Below are positions 47,945 to 56,761 of a stretch of DNA of 64,000 bases, piece after piece. How positions within the stretch are numbered: the stretch's first letter is position 1; each line of letters opens with the position of its first letter. The stretch is taken from NCBI GenBank assembly GCA_963819735.1, contig CAWFXC010000001.1, forward strand, positions 992,001-1,056,000. The letters run 5' to 3'. Both the position numbers and the translations under genes were made by a program. The DNA comes from CAWFXC01 sp963819735. GTDB taxonomy: Bacteria; Actinomycetota; Acidimicrobiia; IMCC26256; DASPTH01. The notes beneath the pieces are model-generated. The model saw nothing but the letters and a program-made list of their open reading frames with translations, was not told the origin of the DNA and did no database searches.

Positions 47945-49539
47945 CGGTTCGGTCCCGGTTCGGCGGCGACTGCGGGATCGAGTGGGAGCGGCACGAACTC
48001 CGCCGTGGGTTCGCTCGTGTAGACGAACCGGCCCAGGAACGCGGGCGACGGGTCGGGATGATCGGAGCGATTGTGGGTGCCCCGCGACTCGCGGCGGGCG
48101 GTGGCCGCCCGCACGAGAATGGTGCTGACCGCGAGCAGGTTGGCCTCTTCGACGTCGGTCGGGGTCATGCCGGCCAGCGCGATGGCCGCGTCGTCGAGAC
48201 TCTTTGCGCTCCGTACCACGCCCGCGTCGCGGGTCATCACGCGTTGCAGCTCCTCGCGGATCGACTCACCGGGTACGCACACCACGGGCGAGACCTTCAC
48301 CCGCGACGAATCGATGGTGGCCCCGCGGAGAACCCCGGTGTAGTCAGGACCGTCCTTCCCCCGTTCGATCGCCTCGACCGCCCGCGCCGCGAAGACGAGG
48401 CCGTCGAGCAGCGAGTTCGACGCGAGCCGGTTCGCGCCGTGGACCCCGGAGCACGCCGCCTCGCCGCACGCCCAAAGGCCCGCCAGGGTGGTCGCGCCGT
48501 CGAGGTCGGTGCAGACCCCGCCCGAGAGGTAGTGGGCGGCGGGCGCGACCGGGAGCCAATCGCGCGTCGGGTCGAGTCCGACGGTGCGGCACGCTTCCCA
48601 GATCGTGGGGAAGCGGGTGGGAAAGTCGTCGATGGCGGTGGCATCGAGCCACACGTGCTCGACGTCGCGGTCGATCAGCCGACGGGTGATGGCCTTGGCC
48701 ACCACGTCGCGCGGTGCGAGGTCGGCCAACGGGTGTTCGCCCGCCATGAAGGCGATCCCGAGCTCGTCGCGCAGGATCGCGCCTTCGCCGCGCAATGCCT
48801 CCGACAACAACGGTCGCGGCATCGACGGGTGGTGCAACGCCGTCGGGTGGAACTGCATGAACTCGAGGTCGGCCACCGCGACACCGGCGCGCAGGGCCAT
48901 GGCGATGCCGTCGCCGGTGGAGAGCGCCGGATTGGTGGTGACGGCGAAGCACTGCCCCGCTCCGCCGGTCGCGATCACGACATGGCGGGCCGGCACGTCG
49001 ACGGGGCCGTCGGGCCCGATCGCGGTGACGCCCGCCACGCGGTCGCCCTCGACGATCAGATCGGTCGCCAGCCAGCCTTCGCGGACGTCGGCCCCGGAAC
49101 CCTGCGCGGCCGCGACCAGTGCCCGCTCGATCTCGGCGCCGGTGGCGTCACCGCCCGCGTGCACCACCCGCGCGACCGAGTGCCCACCTTCGCGGGCCCG
49201 GGCGAGCTCGCCGTCGCCGTCGACCCGGTCGAAGTGCGCGCCGAGCTCCATGAGCTCGCGCACACGGGCCGGTCCTTCGCTGGCCAGCACACGCACCGCG
49301 TCGGGATCGCAGAGTCCGCCCCCGGCGGCGAGCGTGTCGGAGCCGTGCAGCTCGGGCGAGTCGTCGGCCTCGTCGAGGGCCGCCGCGACCCCACCCTGCG
49401 CGTAGCGGGTGGCCGACCAGCCGAGCTCGCCCTTCGTGAGGACGGTGACGGCGAGGCCCGCGTGTCGCGCTCGCACCGCCGCCGACAGACCGGCGACGCC
49501 ACTGCCGAGCACGAGCACATCGGTGGTCGGGCGCGTCAT
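47941..49539 (-). CDS. nadB: L-aspartate oxidase
   Basis: NadB oxidises L-aspartate to iminoaspartate using FAD. The 532-residue flavoprotein has the dinucleotide loop VLGSGVAGLSAAVRARHAG, the FAD segment TRYAQGGVAAAL, FMQFHPTALHH, the active-site region HYLSGGVCTDLDG and GVHGANRLASNSLL. Its partner quinolinate synthase (nadA), often in the same operon, is not in the window. A 13-codon frame ends 1 bp before its ATG. panD precedes it by 79 bp in the same direction. Confidence 0.94.
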   Translation of the reverse strand: MTRPTTDVLVLGSGVAGLSAAVRARHAGLAVTVLTKGELGWSATRYAQGGVAAALDEADDSPELHGSDTLAAGGGLCDPDAVRVLASEGPARVRELMELGAHFDRVDGDGELARAREGGHSVARVVHAGGDATGAEIERALVAAAQGSGADVREGWLATDLIVEGDRVAGVTAIGPDGPVDVPARHVVIATGGAGQCFAVTTNPALSTGDGIAMALRAGVAVADLEFMQFHPTALHHPSMPRPLLSEALRGEGAILRDELGIAFMAGEHPLADLAPRDVVAKAITRRLIDRDVEHVWLDATAIDDFPTRFPTIWEACRTVGLDPTRDWLPVAPAAHYLSGGVCTDLDGATTLAGLWACGEAACSGVHGANRLASNSLLDGLVFAARAVEAIERGKDGPDYTGVLRGATIDSSRVKVSPVVCVPGESIREELQRVMTRDAGVVRSAKSLDDAAIALAGMTPTDVEEANLLAVSTILVRAATARRESRGTHNRSDHPDPSPAFLGRFVYTSEPTAEFVPLPLDPAVAAEPGPNR

Positions 49540-49618
49540 CTCAGCGGGATCGATTCAGGATCGGCAACACGAAGAGTCTCATGGGAGAGAAGGTACGACT
49601 CGGAGCCGGGGTGTGGTG

Positions 49619-49987
49619 TTACGGCGCGACGTCGCGAATGGAGTGCATGGTCGGCTGGTTGTGGTCGTCGACGTGCACGACAACCGGCTCGTAGCCGGCG
49701 AGCTCTTCTTCGTCGTACTGGGCGTAGGTGATGACGATCACCTTGTCGCCACTGTGCACGAGGCGCGCCGCGGCGCCGTTCAGGATCACGTCGCCGGGAC
49801 CTCCCCGGATCACGTAGGTCTCGAAGCGCGCGCCGTTGTCGATGTCGAGCACGTGGACCTGCTCGTTCTCCCGGATGTCGGCGAGCTCCATGAGCCGCGA
49901 GTCGAGCGTGATCGACCCGATGTAGTTGAGGTCGGCGCCGGTGATCGTGGCCCGATGGATCTTCGACTTCATCATGATCCGGTGCAT
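49619..49987 (-). CDS. panD: Aspartate 1-decarboxylase (pyruvoyl-dependent)
   Basis: PanD makes beta-alanine for pantothenate. The 122-residue proenzyme has the self-cleavage site Gly24-Ser25 in LNYIGSITLD, which yields the pyruvoyl group, the catalytic Lys in KSKIHRATI and the block LNGAAARLVHSGDKVIVITY. The ATG overlaps the panC stop by one base (TGATG). It uses the same substrate, aspartate, as the next gene's product NadB. Confidence 0.95.
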   Translation of the reverse strand: MHRIMMKSKIHRATITGADLNYIGSITLDSRLMELADIRENEQVHVLDIDNGARFETYVIRGGPGDVILNGAAARLVHSGDKVIVITYAQYDEEELAGYEPVVVHVDDHNQPTMHSIRDVAP

Positions 49988-50892
49988 CAGCGATCCTCCG
50001 ATGATCCAGCTGCGAGAAGGCCCAGGTCGACATCCATGGCGTCGCCGGAGCGGGTGATCGTGACGTTGTCGATCAGACGAGCCTTGCCCACGAAGGCCGC
50101 GAGCGCAACCAGCGTGTCGGCATCGATCCGATCGACCGGTTCGAGGGTCGCCGCGTCGACGACCGCGGCGTAGTCGAGGCGCACCTCGGGGCGGGAGGCG
50201 ACGGTGTCGACCAGCACCCGGTGCACCGCGGCGGCATCGCGTTCGCCCGCGGCGACGAGGTCGGCGACGGCGCGGAGTGCCTGTGACAGCACGCCGGCGG
50301 CATCGCGTTCGGCGGGTGACAGGTAGGCATTGCGACTCGACATCGCCAGTCCGCCGGGCTCGCGCACCAGCGGGCAACCGACGACCTCGACCGGGAGGTC
50401 AAGATCGCGCGCCATACGCCGGATCACCGCGAGTTGCTGGGCGTCCTTCCGGCCGAAGTACGCCCGGCATGGGCCGATGATGGAGAAGAGCTTGGCCACC
50501 ACGGTGGTGACACCGTCGAAATGCCCCGGGCGGCTGGCGCCACACAGCACGTCGGTGATGCCGTCGACGTGCACCGTCGTACGCGCGCCGGCGGGGTACA
50601 TCTGGTCGGCCGTCGGCACGACGAGCACGTCGACGCCCTCCGCCCGCGCCACCGCCGAGTCGCCGTCGGGGTCGCGGGGGTAGGCCGCGAGGTCCTCGGT
50701 GGGCGCGAACTGCGTGGGATTCACGAAGAGGCTGACCACCACGAAGTCGTCGGCGGCGCGAGCCGCCCGCATCAACGACCGGTGCCCTTCGTGGAAGAAC
50801 CCCATCGTGGGCACGAAGCCCACGGTCCGCCCCGCCGCGCGCGCGGCTTCGCACTCGGCGCGGACCTCGCTGATCGACGCGACCGTGATCAT
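49987..50892 (-). CDS. panC: Pantothenate synthetase
   Basis: PanC condenses pantoate and beta-alanine with ATP. The 301-residue protein has the HIGH-type motif VGFVPTMGFFHEGHRSLMRA, VVVSLFVNPTQFAPTEDLAA, YPRDPDGDSAVARAEGVDV, RPGHFDGVTTVVAKLF and YFGRKDAQQLAVIRRM, plus the KMSKS-like MSSRNAYLSP. It overlaps both the upstream PanG-like gene (ATGA) and panD. Confidence 0.95.
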   Translation of the reverse strand: MITVASISEVRAECEAARAAGRTVGFVPTMGFFHEGHRSLMRAARAADDFVVVSLFVNPTQFAPTEDLAAYPRDPDGDSAVARAEGVDVLVVPTADQMYPAGARTTVHVDGITDVLCGASRPGHFDGVTTVVAKLFSIIGPCRAYFGRKDAQQLAVIRRMARDLDLPVEVVGCPLVREPGGLAMSSRNAYLSPAERDAAGVLSQALRAVADLVAAGERDAAAVHRVLVDTVASRPEVRLDYAAVVDAATLEPVDRIDADTLVALAAFVGKARLIDNVTITRSGDAMDVDLGLLAAGSSEDR

Positions 50893-51728
50893 CGGGCGTG
50901 CTCGCGTACCGCATCGCGTACGGCGGGATCGTCGCGGTCGGTGAGGCGCAGCGCTTCCGCCGCCAGCGCGCGGTAGGCCGCGCGCTCGTCGACCGGGAGC
51001 GCGTCGAGATGGCGCGCGACGGTGTCGGCGTCACCACGGGCCACCGGCCCGGTGAGCGCAGCCGCGGCGCCGAGCGCCTCGACGTTCTCGAGCGTGGCCC
51101 GCACCAGCGGCAGCAGCGCCTCGGGTGGCACACCGGCCGCGCGGGCGATGCGGTCGGACTGGCCGAGCAAAGCGACGAGGTGATTCGAGGCGATGGTCGC
51201 GGCTGCGTGGTAGCGCGCCCGGTCGTCGTCGGCGATGCGGAAGGGACGCATGCCGAGCGAGACCGCGAGTGCGTCGACGGCGTCCGGCCCGTCGACCGCG
51301 CACCACGATCCGGGGATGCGCGCGACCCCGACCTCGGTCGACGGCAGCGACTGCAGCGGGTGCAGCGATCCCACCGCGACGTCGGGGCGGGCCAACCGCA
51401 GCTTGTCGAGCTCGCCGAGCGTGCACGCGCCGGAGAGGTGGAGCACGAGCGCGCCCGTGCGCACACCCGGCGCCAGCGCGGCGGCGGTCTCGGCAATCAG
51501 GGCGTCGGGCGTGGCGACCAGCACGAGGTCGGCGGCGCGTCCGGCCGCGGCAACGTCGACCGCGGGCGCGCCGAACTGCGCCGACGCGGCGAGGGTCGAG
51601 GGTGCGTCAGGTGCCCGCCCGGCGACCGCGCTGACGTGCCACCCGCGCGCGACGAGCGCGGCGGCCAGGCTCGTTCCGGCGCGTCCCGGCCCTACCAGGG
51701 CGAGCGCCCGCTGCGATCGACTGTGCAC
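50889..51728 (-). CDS. Rossmann/DUF2520 protein, probable PanG-type ketopantoate reductase
   Basis: The 279-residue protein has an N-terminal NAD(P)-binding fold (ALALVGPGRAGTSLAAALVA, then LVATPDALIAETAAAL) and a C-terminal DUF2520 helical domain containing YHAAATIASNHLVALLGQSD. Proteins of this kind include PanG, a ketopantoate reductase unrelated to PanE. Lying directly before panC, with a 4-bp overlap and no panE in the window, it is a good candidate for the pantoate-forming step. Direct activity is inferred. Confidence 0.75.
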   Translation of the reverse strand: MHSRSQRALALVGPGRAGTSLAAALVARGWHVSAVAGRAPDAPSTLAASAQFGAPAVDVAAAGRAADLVLVATPDALIAETAAALAPGVRTGALVLHLSGACTLGELDKLRLARPDVAVGSLHPLQSLPSTEVGVARIPGSWCAVDGPDAVDALAVSLGMRPFRIADDDRARYHAAATIASNHLVALLGQSDRIARAAGVPPEALLPLVRATLENVEALGAAAALTGPVARGDADTVARHLDALPVDERAAYRALAAEALRLTDRDDPAVRDAVREHAR

Positions 51729-51767
51729 GTGAACCTCTTCGTTCCAGCCCCTGGGCGGGGTGCCGGA

Positions 51768-52259
51768 CTACTCGGGCAGCGACAACTCTAGACCGGTCGG
51801 GCGCACGTCCGCGCGGTCGGGCGGCACCCGGGCCGCCCACGTCGGATCGAGGTCCGCGAGCGGCACCAGCACGAAGGCGCGCTCGGTCATCCGCGGGTGC
51901 GGCACGACGAGATCCGGGGTGTCGACGCGCTCGTCCCCCACGAGCAGGACGTCGACGTCGAGCGTGCGCGGGCCCCACCGTTCGACCCGGACCCGCTCGG
52001 CCTCCGTCTCCAGCCGTTGCGCCACCGCCAGCAACTCGTGGGCGGTGAGGCTGGTGTCGACCGCGACCACGGCGTTGAAGAAGTTCGGTTGCGGTGGCCC
52101 ACCCACCGGCGCGGTCTCGTAGACCGGCGACACCGCCACCACCGCGACGCCCGGGGTCGCCGCGAGCCCGGCCACTGCCCCCTGGAGGTACACCACCGAA
52201 TCACCGAGGTTCGAGCCGATCCCCAAGTACGCGCGCCGCGGCGCGGGCGGGCTCGTCAC
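51768..52259 (-). CDS. folK: 2-amino-4-hydroxy-6-hydroxymethyldihydropteridine diphosphokinase
   Basis: FolK pyrophosphorylates the pterin alcohol for dihydropteroate synthesis. The 163-residue protein has AYLGIGSNLGDSVVYLQGAV, the signature YETAPVGGPPQPNFFNAVV and RWGPRTLDVDVLL with the two metal-binding Asp residues, then VPHPRMTERAFVLVPLADL. Its start overlaps the folB stop by 4 bp. The PanG-like gene follows after 39 bp. Confidence 0.95.
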   Translation of the reverse strand: MTSPPAPRRAYLGIGSNLGDSVVYLQGAVAGLAATPGVAVVAVSPVYETAPVGGPPQPNFFNAVVAVDTSLTAHELLAVAQRLETEAERVRVERWGPRTLDVDVLLVGDERVDTPDLVVPHPRMTERAFVLVPLADLDPTWAARVPPDRADVRPTGLELSLPE

Positions 52260-52606
52260 CGATCGATGCGCACCGCGACGTGATCCACCATGGCGCGCAC
52301 CGGCGGGTGCAACTTGCGAACGGTCACGCTGACACTCGTGACCCGCTCATCGACCCGGCACACCTCGGCGATCCGGGTCGCGAGCCGTTCGAGCAGTTGA
52401 TAGCGCTCCGAGGTGACGACCCGGCTCACGGCTTCCGCCACCGCCGAGTAGTCGACCGTGTCGTCGAGCGCGTCGCTCTCTCCGGCCCGGGTGAGGTCGA
52501 CGGTGAGCTCGACGTCGACCTCGAACGGTTGGGGGCGGGTCTGCTCCTCGGGGAGCACACCGTGCACGCCGAGCTCGCGCAGTCCTGCGATGACGATCGT
52601 TCCCAT
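52256..52606 (-). CDS. folB: Dihydroneopterin aldolase
   Basis: FolB cleaves dihydroneopterin to the hydroxymethyl pterin used by FolK. The 116-residue protein has IAGLRELGVHGVLPEEQTRP, VDYSAVAEAVSRVV, YQLLERLATRIAEV (the catalytic Glu and substrate region) and VTVRKLHPPV with the conserved Lys. It begins 11 bp after the phosphatase-like gene and overlaps folK. Confidence 0.93.
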   Translation of the reverse strand: MGTIVIAGLRELGVHGVLPEEQTRPQPFEVDVELTVDLTRAGESDALDDTVDYSAVAEAVSRVVTSERYQLLERLATRIAEVCRVDERVTSVSVTVRKLHPPVRAMVDHVAVRIDR

Positions 52607-52617
52607 GGCGGACTCGG

Positions 52618-53169
52618 CTACGAGCGCGGGCGCGCGGTCCGGGGCGCGGTCTTGGTCGCGGTCTGCACGATTCCGTCGTTGACGGTGACGGCCACGATCT
52701 CGCGCGCAACCGAGCCGAGTTGGCGCCCGGTGATCTTCTCTATCACGACCACCGCGTGCGGGCCCTCGGTGACCAGACCGGCGTAGATCAGATAGCCCGC
52801 GAGCACACCGAGCAACCGGTCGCCGAACTCCTCGTGGTGGATCAGCACGCGCTCCTCCGGGTCGGCCAGCCAGGTGGCCAGCGTGCCGTAGAGCTCGGGA
52901 AGGCGGTCGCCCCACTCGTCGTGGCGTCCGATCGGCACGTGCTTGTGCGGGATGCCCGCCTCTTCGTAAGCGTGGAGGTTGTGTGGGGAATCCAACATCG
53001 ACAAGATGTGGGTGAAGCCGTGGCCGATGAGCCAGATCAGCTCCTCCTGACGGCGCACCTTGCGGTGATTGCGGGCGAACCCGCCCGGGCGTTCGGACGC
53101 CGCCAACCGGTCCTTGATGATCCAACAGAACGCGCGGGGCTCGAGACCCTGTGCCCACCGGCCCTTCAC
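52618..53169 (-). CDS. Phosphatase-like protein with the catalytic cysteine replaced
   Basis: The 183-residue protein resembles small dual-specificity (cysteine) phosphatases: LIWLIGHGFTHILSMLDSPH, then VLIHHEEFGDRLLGVLAGYL. In active enzymes the P-loop reads HCxxGxxR. Here the position after the first His is His rather than Cys, while the Gly and Arg positions are kept as HHEEFGDR. The usual thiolate chemistry is therefore unlikely. GTG 53169 overlaps the folP stop. It may bind a phosphorylated folate precursor or be a scaffold; no function is known to me. Confidence 0.65.
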   Translation of the reverse strand: MKGRWAQGLEPRAFCWIIKDRLAASERPGGFARNHRKVRRQEELIWLIGHGFTHILSMLDSPHNLHAYEEAGIPHKHVPIGRHDEWGDRLPELYGTLATWLADPEERVLIHHEEFGDRLLGVLAGYLIYAGLVTEGPHAVVVIEKITGRQLGSVAREIVAVTVNDGIVQTATKTAPRTARPRS

Positions 53170-54032
53170 GCCACCGCCTCCGCGTCGAGAGCTTCCAGCA
53201 CTTCGAGGAGCGCGACCGCCTGCGCGGCCGGGCCCACATCGTGCACGCGCACGACGCGCGCACCCCGGTCGACGGCCCACACCACGGTGGCGAGCGTGCC
53301 GTCGTCGCGCGCGGACGGAGGTCGGGGTTCGGCCTCCCCGGCGGCGGCGGCGAGCACGGTACCGATGAACGTCTTGCGCGACGGCCCCACCAGCAGGGGC
53401 ACCTCGACCCGGGCCACCAGCTCGGGCAGGCGGGCCAGGATCTCGAGGTTGTGTCGCGCCAATTTGCCGAAGCCGATGCCCGGATCGGCGCAGAGCGCGT
53501 CGCCGGCGATCCCGGCCTCCCGGGCCCGGCCGAGCCGTTCGACCAGGAAATCGCCGACCTCGTCGACCACGTCGGTGTAGGCCGGATCCCGTTGCATGGT
53601 GCGGGGATCGCCCAGCATGTGCATGAGCACGAATCCCGCCCCGGACGCCGCCACCACGGGGAACATGGCCGGATCGGCCCGCCCGGCCGAGACGTCGTTC
53701 ACGATGACCGCGCCGGCGTCGAGCGCGGCCCGGGCGACGGCCGCTTTGGTGGTGTCGATGGCCACCGGGACCCCGGCCTCCGTCGCCAGCCGCTCCACCA
53801 CGCCGATCACCCGCCGGAGCTCCTCCGCCTCGGTGACCGGCTCGGCCCCCGGGCGGGTCGACTCACCCCCCACGTCTAGGAGGTCGGCACCCGATTCGAC
53901 CAGGGCGAGACCGTGGGCGACGGCCGCATCGGCGTCGAGGAATTGGCCCCCGTCGGAGAAGGAATCGGGGGTGACGTTGACGATGCCCATCACGGCCGGA
54001 CGCACACCACAGACGGTCGACCACGCGAACAT
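53166..54032 (-). CDS. folP: Dihydropteroate synthase
   Basis: FolP joins p-aminobenzoate to the pterin pyrophosphate. The 288-residue TIM-barrel protein has MGIVNVTPDSFSDGGQFLDA, LLDVGGESTRPGAEPV, VAIDTTKAAVARAALDAGA, VNDVSAGRADPAMFPV, ADPGIGFGKLARHNLEIL and LVGPSRKTFIG. ATG 54032 starts just before the first strand. It lies 61 bp after folE and overlaps the phosphatase-like gene by 4 bp. Confidence 0.95.
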   Translation of the reverse strand: MFAWSTVCGVRPAVMGIVNVTPDSFSDGGQFLDADAAVAHGLALVESGADLLDVGGESTRPGAEPVTEAEELRRVIGVVERLATEAGVPVAIDTTKAAVARAALDAGAVIVNDVSAGRADPAMFPVVAASGAGFVLMHMLGDPRTMQRDPAYTDVVDEVGDFLVERLGRAREAGIAGDALCADPGIGFGKLARHNLEILARLPELVARVEVPLLVGPSRKTFIGTVLAAAAGEAEPRPPSARDDGTLATVVWAVDRGARVVRVHDVGPAAQAVALLEVLEALDAEAVA

Positions 54033-54093
54033 TGGCCGCAGGATACCGGCCCCACCGCGTTGGCGGGGGCGACCCAAATACGCCGTTCGGGCG

Positions 54094-54720
54094 TTACAGG
54101 CGGTTCCCGGGATACGTGATGAGGCTCATGGCCTCGGACCGCGTCGAGGCATTGGTCTTGAACAGACCCCGCACCGCCGACGTGATCGTGAGCGAACCCG
54201 GCTTCTTCACCCCTCGCATCGACATGCAGAAGTGCTCGGCCTCGATCATCACCAGGGCTCCGCTCGGCTTGAGCACCTCGACCAGGGCGTCGGCGATCTG
54301 GGTGGTGAGGCGCTCCTGCACCTGTGGGCGCTTGGCGAAGCCGTCGACGAGCCGGGCGATCTTCGACAGACCGGTGATCCGGCCGTCGACGCCGGGGATG
54401 TAGGCCACATGGGCCCGGCCTGCGAACGGGACGAGGTGGTGCTCGCACATGGAGTGGATCGGGATGTCGCGCACCATCACCATCTCGTCGTGGTCGGCCT
54501 CGAACGTGACCGTCAGGTGGTGCGACGGGTCTTCGTGCAACCCGGCGAAGATCTCCTCGTACATCTTGGCGATCCGCAACGGTGTGCGCGCCAGGCCGTC
54601 GCGGTCGGGGTCCTCACCGATGGCCTCGAGGATCTCGCGCACGGCCCGCTCGATGCGCTCGCGGTCGATCGGCGGCGGCGGCTCGGCTTCGATCGAGTGC
54701 AGGTGGCCGGTATCGCTCAC
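54094..54720 (-). CDS. folE: GTP cyclohydrolase I
   Basis: FolE opens GTP to make dihydroneopterin triphosphate. The 208-residue protein has the zinc ligands in IHSMCEHHLVPFAGRAHV and EAEHFCMSMRG, and GLSKIARLVDGFAKRPQVQE and ERLTTQIADAL in between. Type IA zinc-dependent enzymes have this arrangement. GTG 54720 overlaps the ftsH stop (GTGA), so it is coupled to ftsH. Confidence 0.95.
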   Translation of the reverse strand: MSDTGHLHSIEAEPPPPIDRERIERAVREILEAIGEDPDRDGLARTPLRIAKMYEEIFAGLHEDPSHHLTVTFEADHDEMVMVRDIPIHSMCEHHLVPFAGRAHVAYIPGVDGRITGLSKIARLVDGFAKRPQVQERLTTQIADALVEVLKPSGALVMIEAEHFCMSMRGVKKPGSLTITSAVRGLFKTNASTRSEAMSLITYPGNRL

Positions 54721-56663
54721 GAGGAGCCTCCAGGGTGCCGGCGAGGCGGATCGGACCGGCTCGCGGCGGCCGCATTGTTGCGGGCCGGGGCGGGGGGCGC
54801 AGCAACGGGTGGACGGCCGGCACGGACGTCGGTGTCGCTGGTGTCGCCGTCACCCTGCCACATCTCGACGTCGGCGAAGAGCTCCTGGACCCGTTCCGTG
54901 TCAAGCGTCTCATGGAGGACGAGCTCGCCCGCGAGACGGTCGAGGATGGCGCGGTTGCGCACCAGCACGTCGGACGCCGACCGGTGGGCCGATTCGATGA
55001 GGACCCGCACCTCGGCGTCGATCGCCGCCGCGACCTCTTCCGAGTAGTCGGGCGACGACGTGAAGTCGCGGCCGAGGAACACCTCACCCTGCGGATGCCC
55101 GAACCGCATCGGGCCGAGCGAGTCGCTCATGCCGAACTCGGTGACCATCTGCCGGGCGATCGTGGTCGCGCGGTCGATGTCGTTCTGGGCGCCCGTCGTG
55201 GGTTCGGAGAAGATGAGCTCTTCCGCGGTGCGGCCACCGAGCAGCATCGCGAGCTCGTCGACCAGCTCGCTGCGGGTCACCAGGAACTTGTCTTCAGTTG
55301 GAAGCGTCAACGTGTATCCGAGGGCGCGACCGCGCGGGATGATCGAGATCTTGTGCACCGGGTCGGTATTGGGGAGCGTGTGCGCGACCAGCGCGTGGCC
55401 GCCTTCGTGGTACGCGATCACCCGCTTCTCGCGCTCGGAGATCAGGCGACTCTTTCGCTCCGGCCCGGCCATCACGCGGTCGATCGCTTCTTCGAGCTGC
55501 GGGAGGCCGATCAACGCGAGGTCGTGACGGGCCGAGAGCAAGGCGGCTTCGTTCATCAGGTTGGCGAGATCGGCGCCGGTGAAGCCCGGCGTGCGCCGCG
55601 CGATCACGTCGAGGTCGACGCCCGGCGCCAGCGGCTTGGACCGCGCGTGGACCGCGAGGATGGCCTTGCGGCCTTCGAGATCGGGACGGTCGACGACGAT
55701 CTGGCGATCGAACCGACCGGGCCGCAGCAACGCGGGATCGAGGATGTCGGGCCGGTTCGTGGACGCGAGCAGGATCACGCCCTGCTTCTGGTCGAAGCCG
55801 TCCATCTCCACCAACAACTGGTTCAACGTCTGCTCGCGCTCGTCGTGCCCACCACCGACCCCCGCACCGCGGTGACGGCCGACGGCGTCGATCTCGTCGA
55901 CGAAGATGATCGCCGGCGCCGCGGCCTTCGCCTGCTCGAACAGGTCGCGCACGCGCGACGCACCGACGCCGACGAACATCTCGACGAAATCGGAACCGCT
56001 GATCGAGAAGAACGGCACGCCGGCTTCTCCCGCCACCGCCTTGGCCAGCAGGGTCTTGCCCGTGCCGGGAGGCCCGAAGAGGAGCACGCCCTTCGGGATC
56101 TTCGCCCCCATCTTCTGGAACTTGGTCGGCGACTCGAGGAAGTCGCGGATCTCCCCCAGTTCCTCGACCGCTTCGTCGAGGCCGGCAACGTCGGCGAACG
56201 TGACCTCGGGTTGGTCCTTCGAAACCGTCTTGGTGCGGGCCTTGCCGAAGCCCATGATGCGGGAGCCACCGCCCTGCACTTGGCCGAGCACCCACATCAG
56301 CACGAAGGCGAGCAGCACGAACGGCAACAGCCCGTAGAGCAGACTCAGCCACGGACTCGTGCTCTGGTGGTCGGTGTCGAGTTTGCCGACGTTCGCGGCG
56401 ACGAGATCCTGCGTGATGCGCGCGGTGTACTGCCCCGGGTAGTCGACGGTGTACTCGGTGCCGTTCGTGAGCTTCCCGGTGACCTTGTGATCCTTGTCGT
56501 GGATGGTGGCCGTCGCGACCTTTCCGTTCGCCGCCTTCTGCGTGAACGTGTCGAGCGACAGCTGCTGCGGTCCACCGCCGCCGGTGAGGGCGCGGAACGT
56601 GAAGAAGGCGACCACGGCCACGATGACGACCACGAGGACGACGCTGCGGCGCGGCTTGGTCAC
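54717..56663 (-). CDS. ftsH: ATP-dependent zinc metalloprotease FtsH
   Basis: FtsH degrades membrane and regulatory proteins. The 648-residue protein has two N-terminal transmembrane segments (VVLVVVIVAVVAFFTF and LLYGLLPFVLLAFVLMWVLG) flanking an extracytoplasmic domain. The AAA domain follows (Walker A FGPPGTGKTLLAKAVAGEAG, second region of homology RPDILDPALLRPGRFDRQ), then the protease zinc motif HEGGH. The C-terminal 45 residues are Ala/Pro/Asp-rich. In Actinomycetota ftsH commonly precedes folE and hpt-tilS lie upstream, as here. Confidence 0.96.
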   Translation of the reverse strand: MTKPRRSVVLVVVIVAVVAFFTFRALTGGGGPQQLSLDTFTQKAANGKVATATIHDKDHKVTGKLTNGTEYTVDYPGQYTARITQDLVAANVGKLDTDHQSTSPWLSLLYGLLPFVLLAFVLMWVLGQVQGGGSRIMGFGKARTKTVSKDQPEVTFADVAGLDEAVEELGEIRDFLESPTKFQKMGAKIPKGVLLFGPPGTGKTLLAKAVAGEAGVPFFSISGSDFVEMFVGVGASRVRDLFEQAKAAAPAIIFVDEIDAVGRHRGAGVGGGHDEREQTLNQLLVEMDGFDQKQGVILLASTNRPDILDPALLRPGRFDRQIVVDRPDLEGRKAILAVHARSKPLAPGVDLDVIARRTPGFTGADLANLMNEAALLSARHDLALIGLPQLEEAIDRVMAGPERKSRLISEREKRVIAYHEGGHALVAHTLPNTDPVHKISIIPRGRALGYTLTLPTEDKFLVTRSELVDELAMLLGGRTAEELIFSEPTTGAQNDIDRATTIARQMVTEFGMSDSLGPMRFGHPQGEVFLGRDFTSSPDYSEEVAAAIDAEVRVLIESAHRSASDVLVRNRAILDRLAGELVLHETLDTERVQELFADVEMWQGDGDTSDTDVRAGRPPVAAPPAPARNNAAAASRSDPPRRHPGGSS

Positions 56664-56761
56664 GACGACTCCGAAATACGAGACGAGAGCCGCCCCAATC
56701 TAGCGACTTCCCGAGGCCCTCTCTCCGGGGCCGTGCCGCGGTCGTGCCGCGGTCGGTCGCG

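Noticed and set aside
49541..49582. Thirteen-codon leader frame ending just before nadB.
   Set aside because: It has no clear ribosome-binding site and no attenuator-like run of codons; it is probably chance, though its stop lies 1 bp from the nadB ATG.
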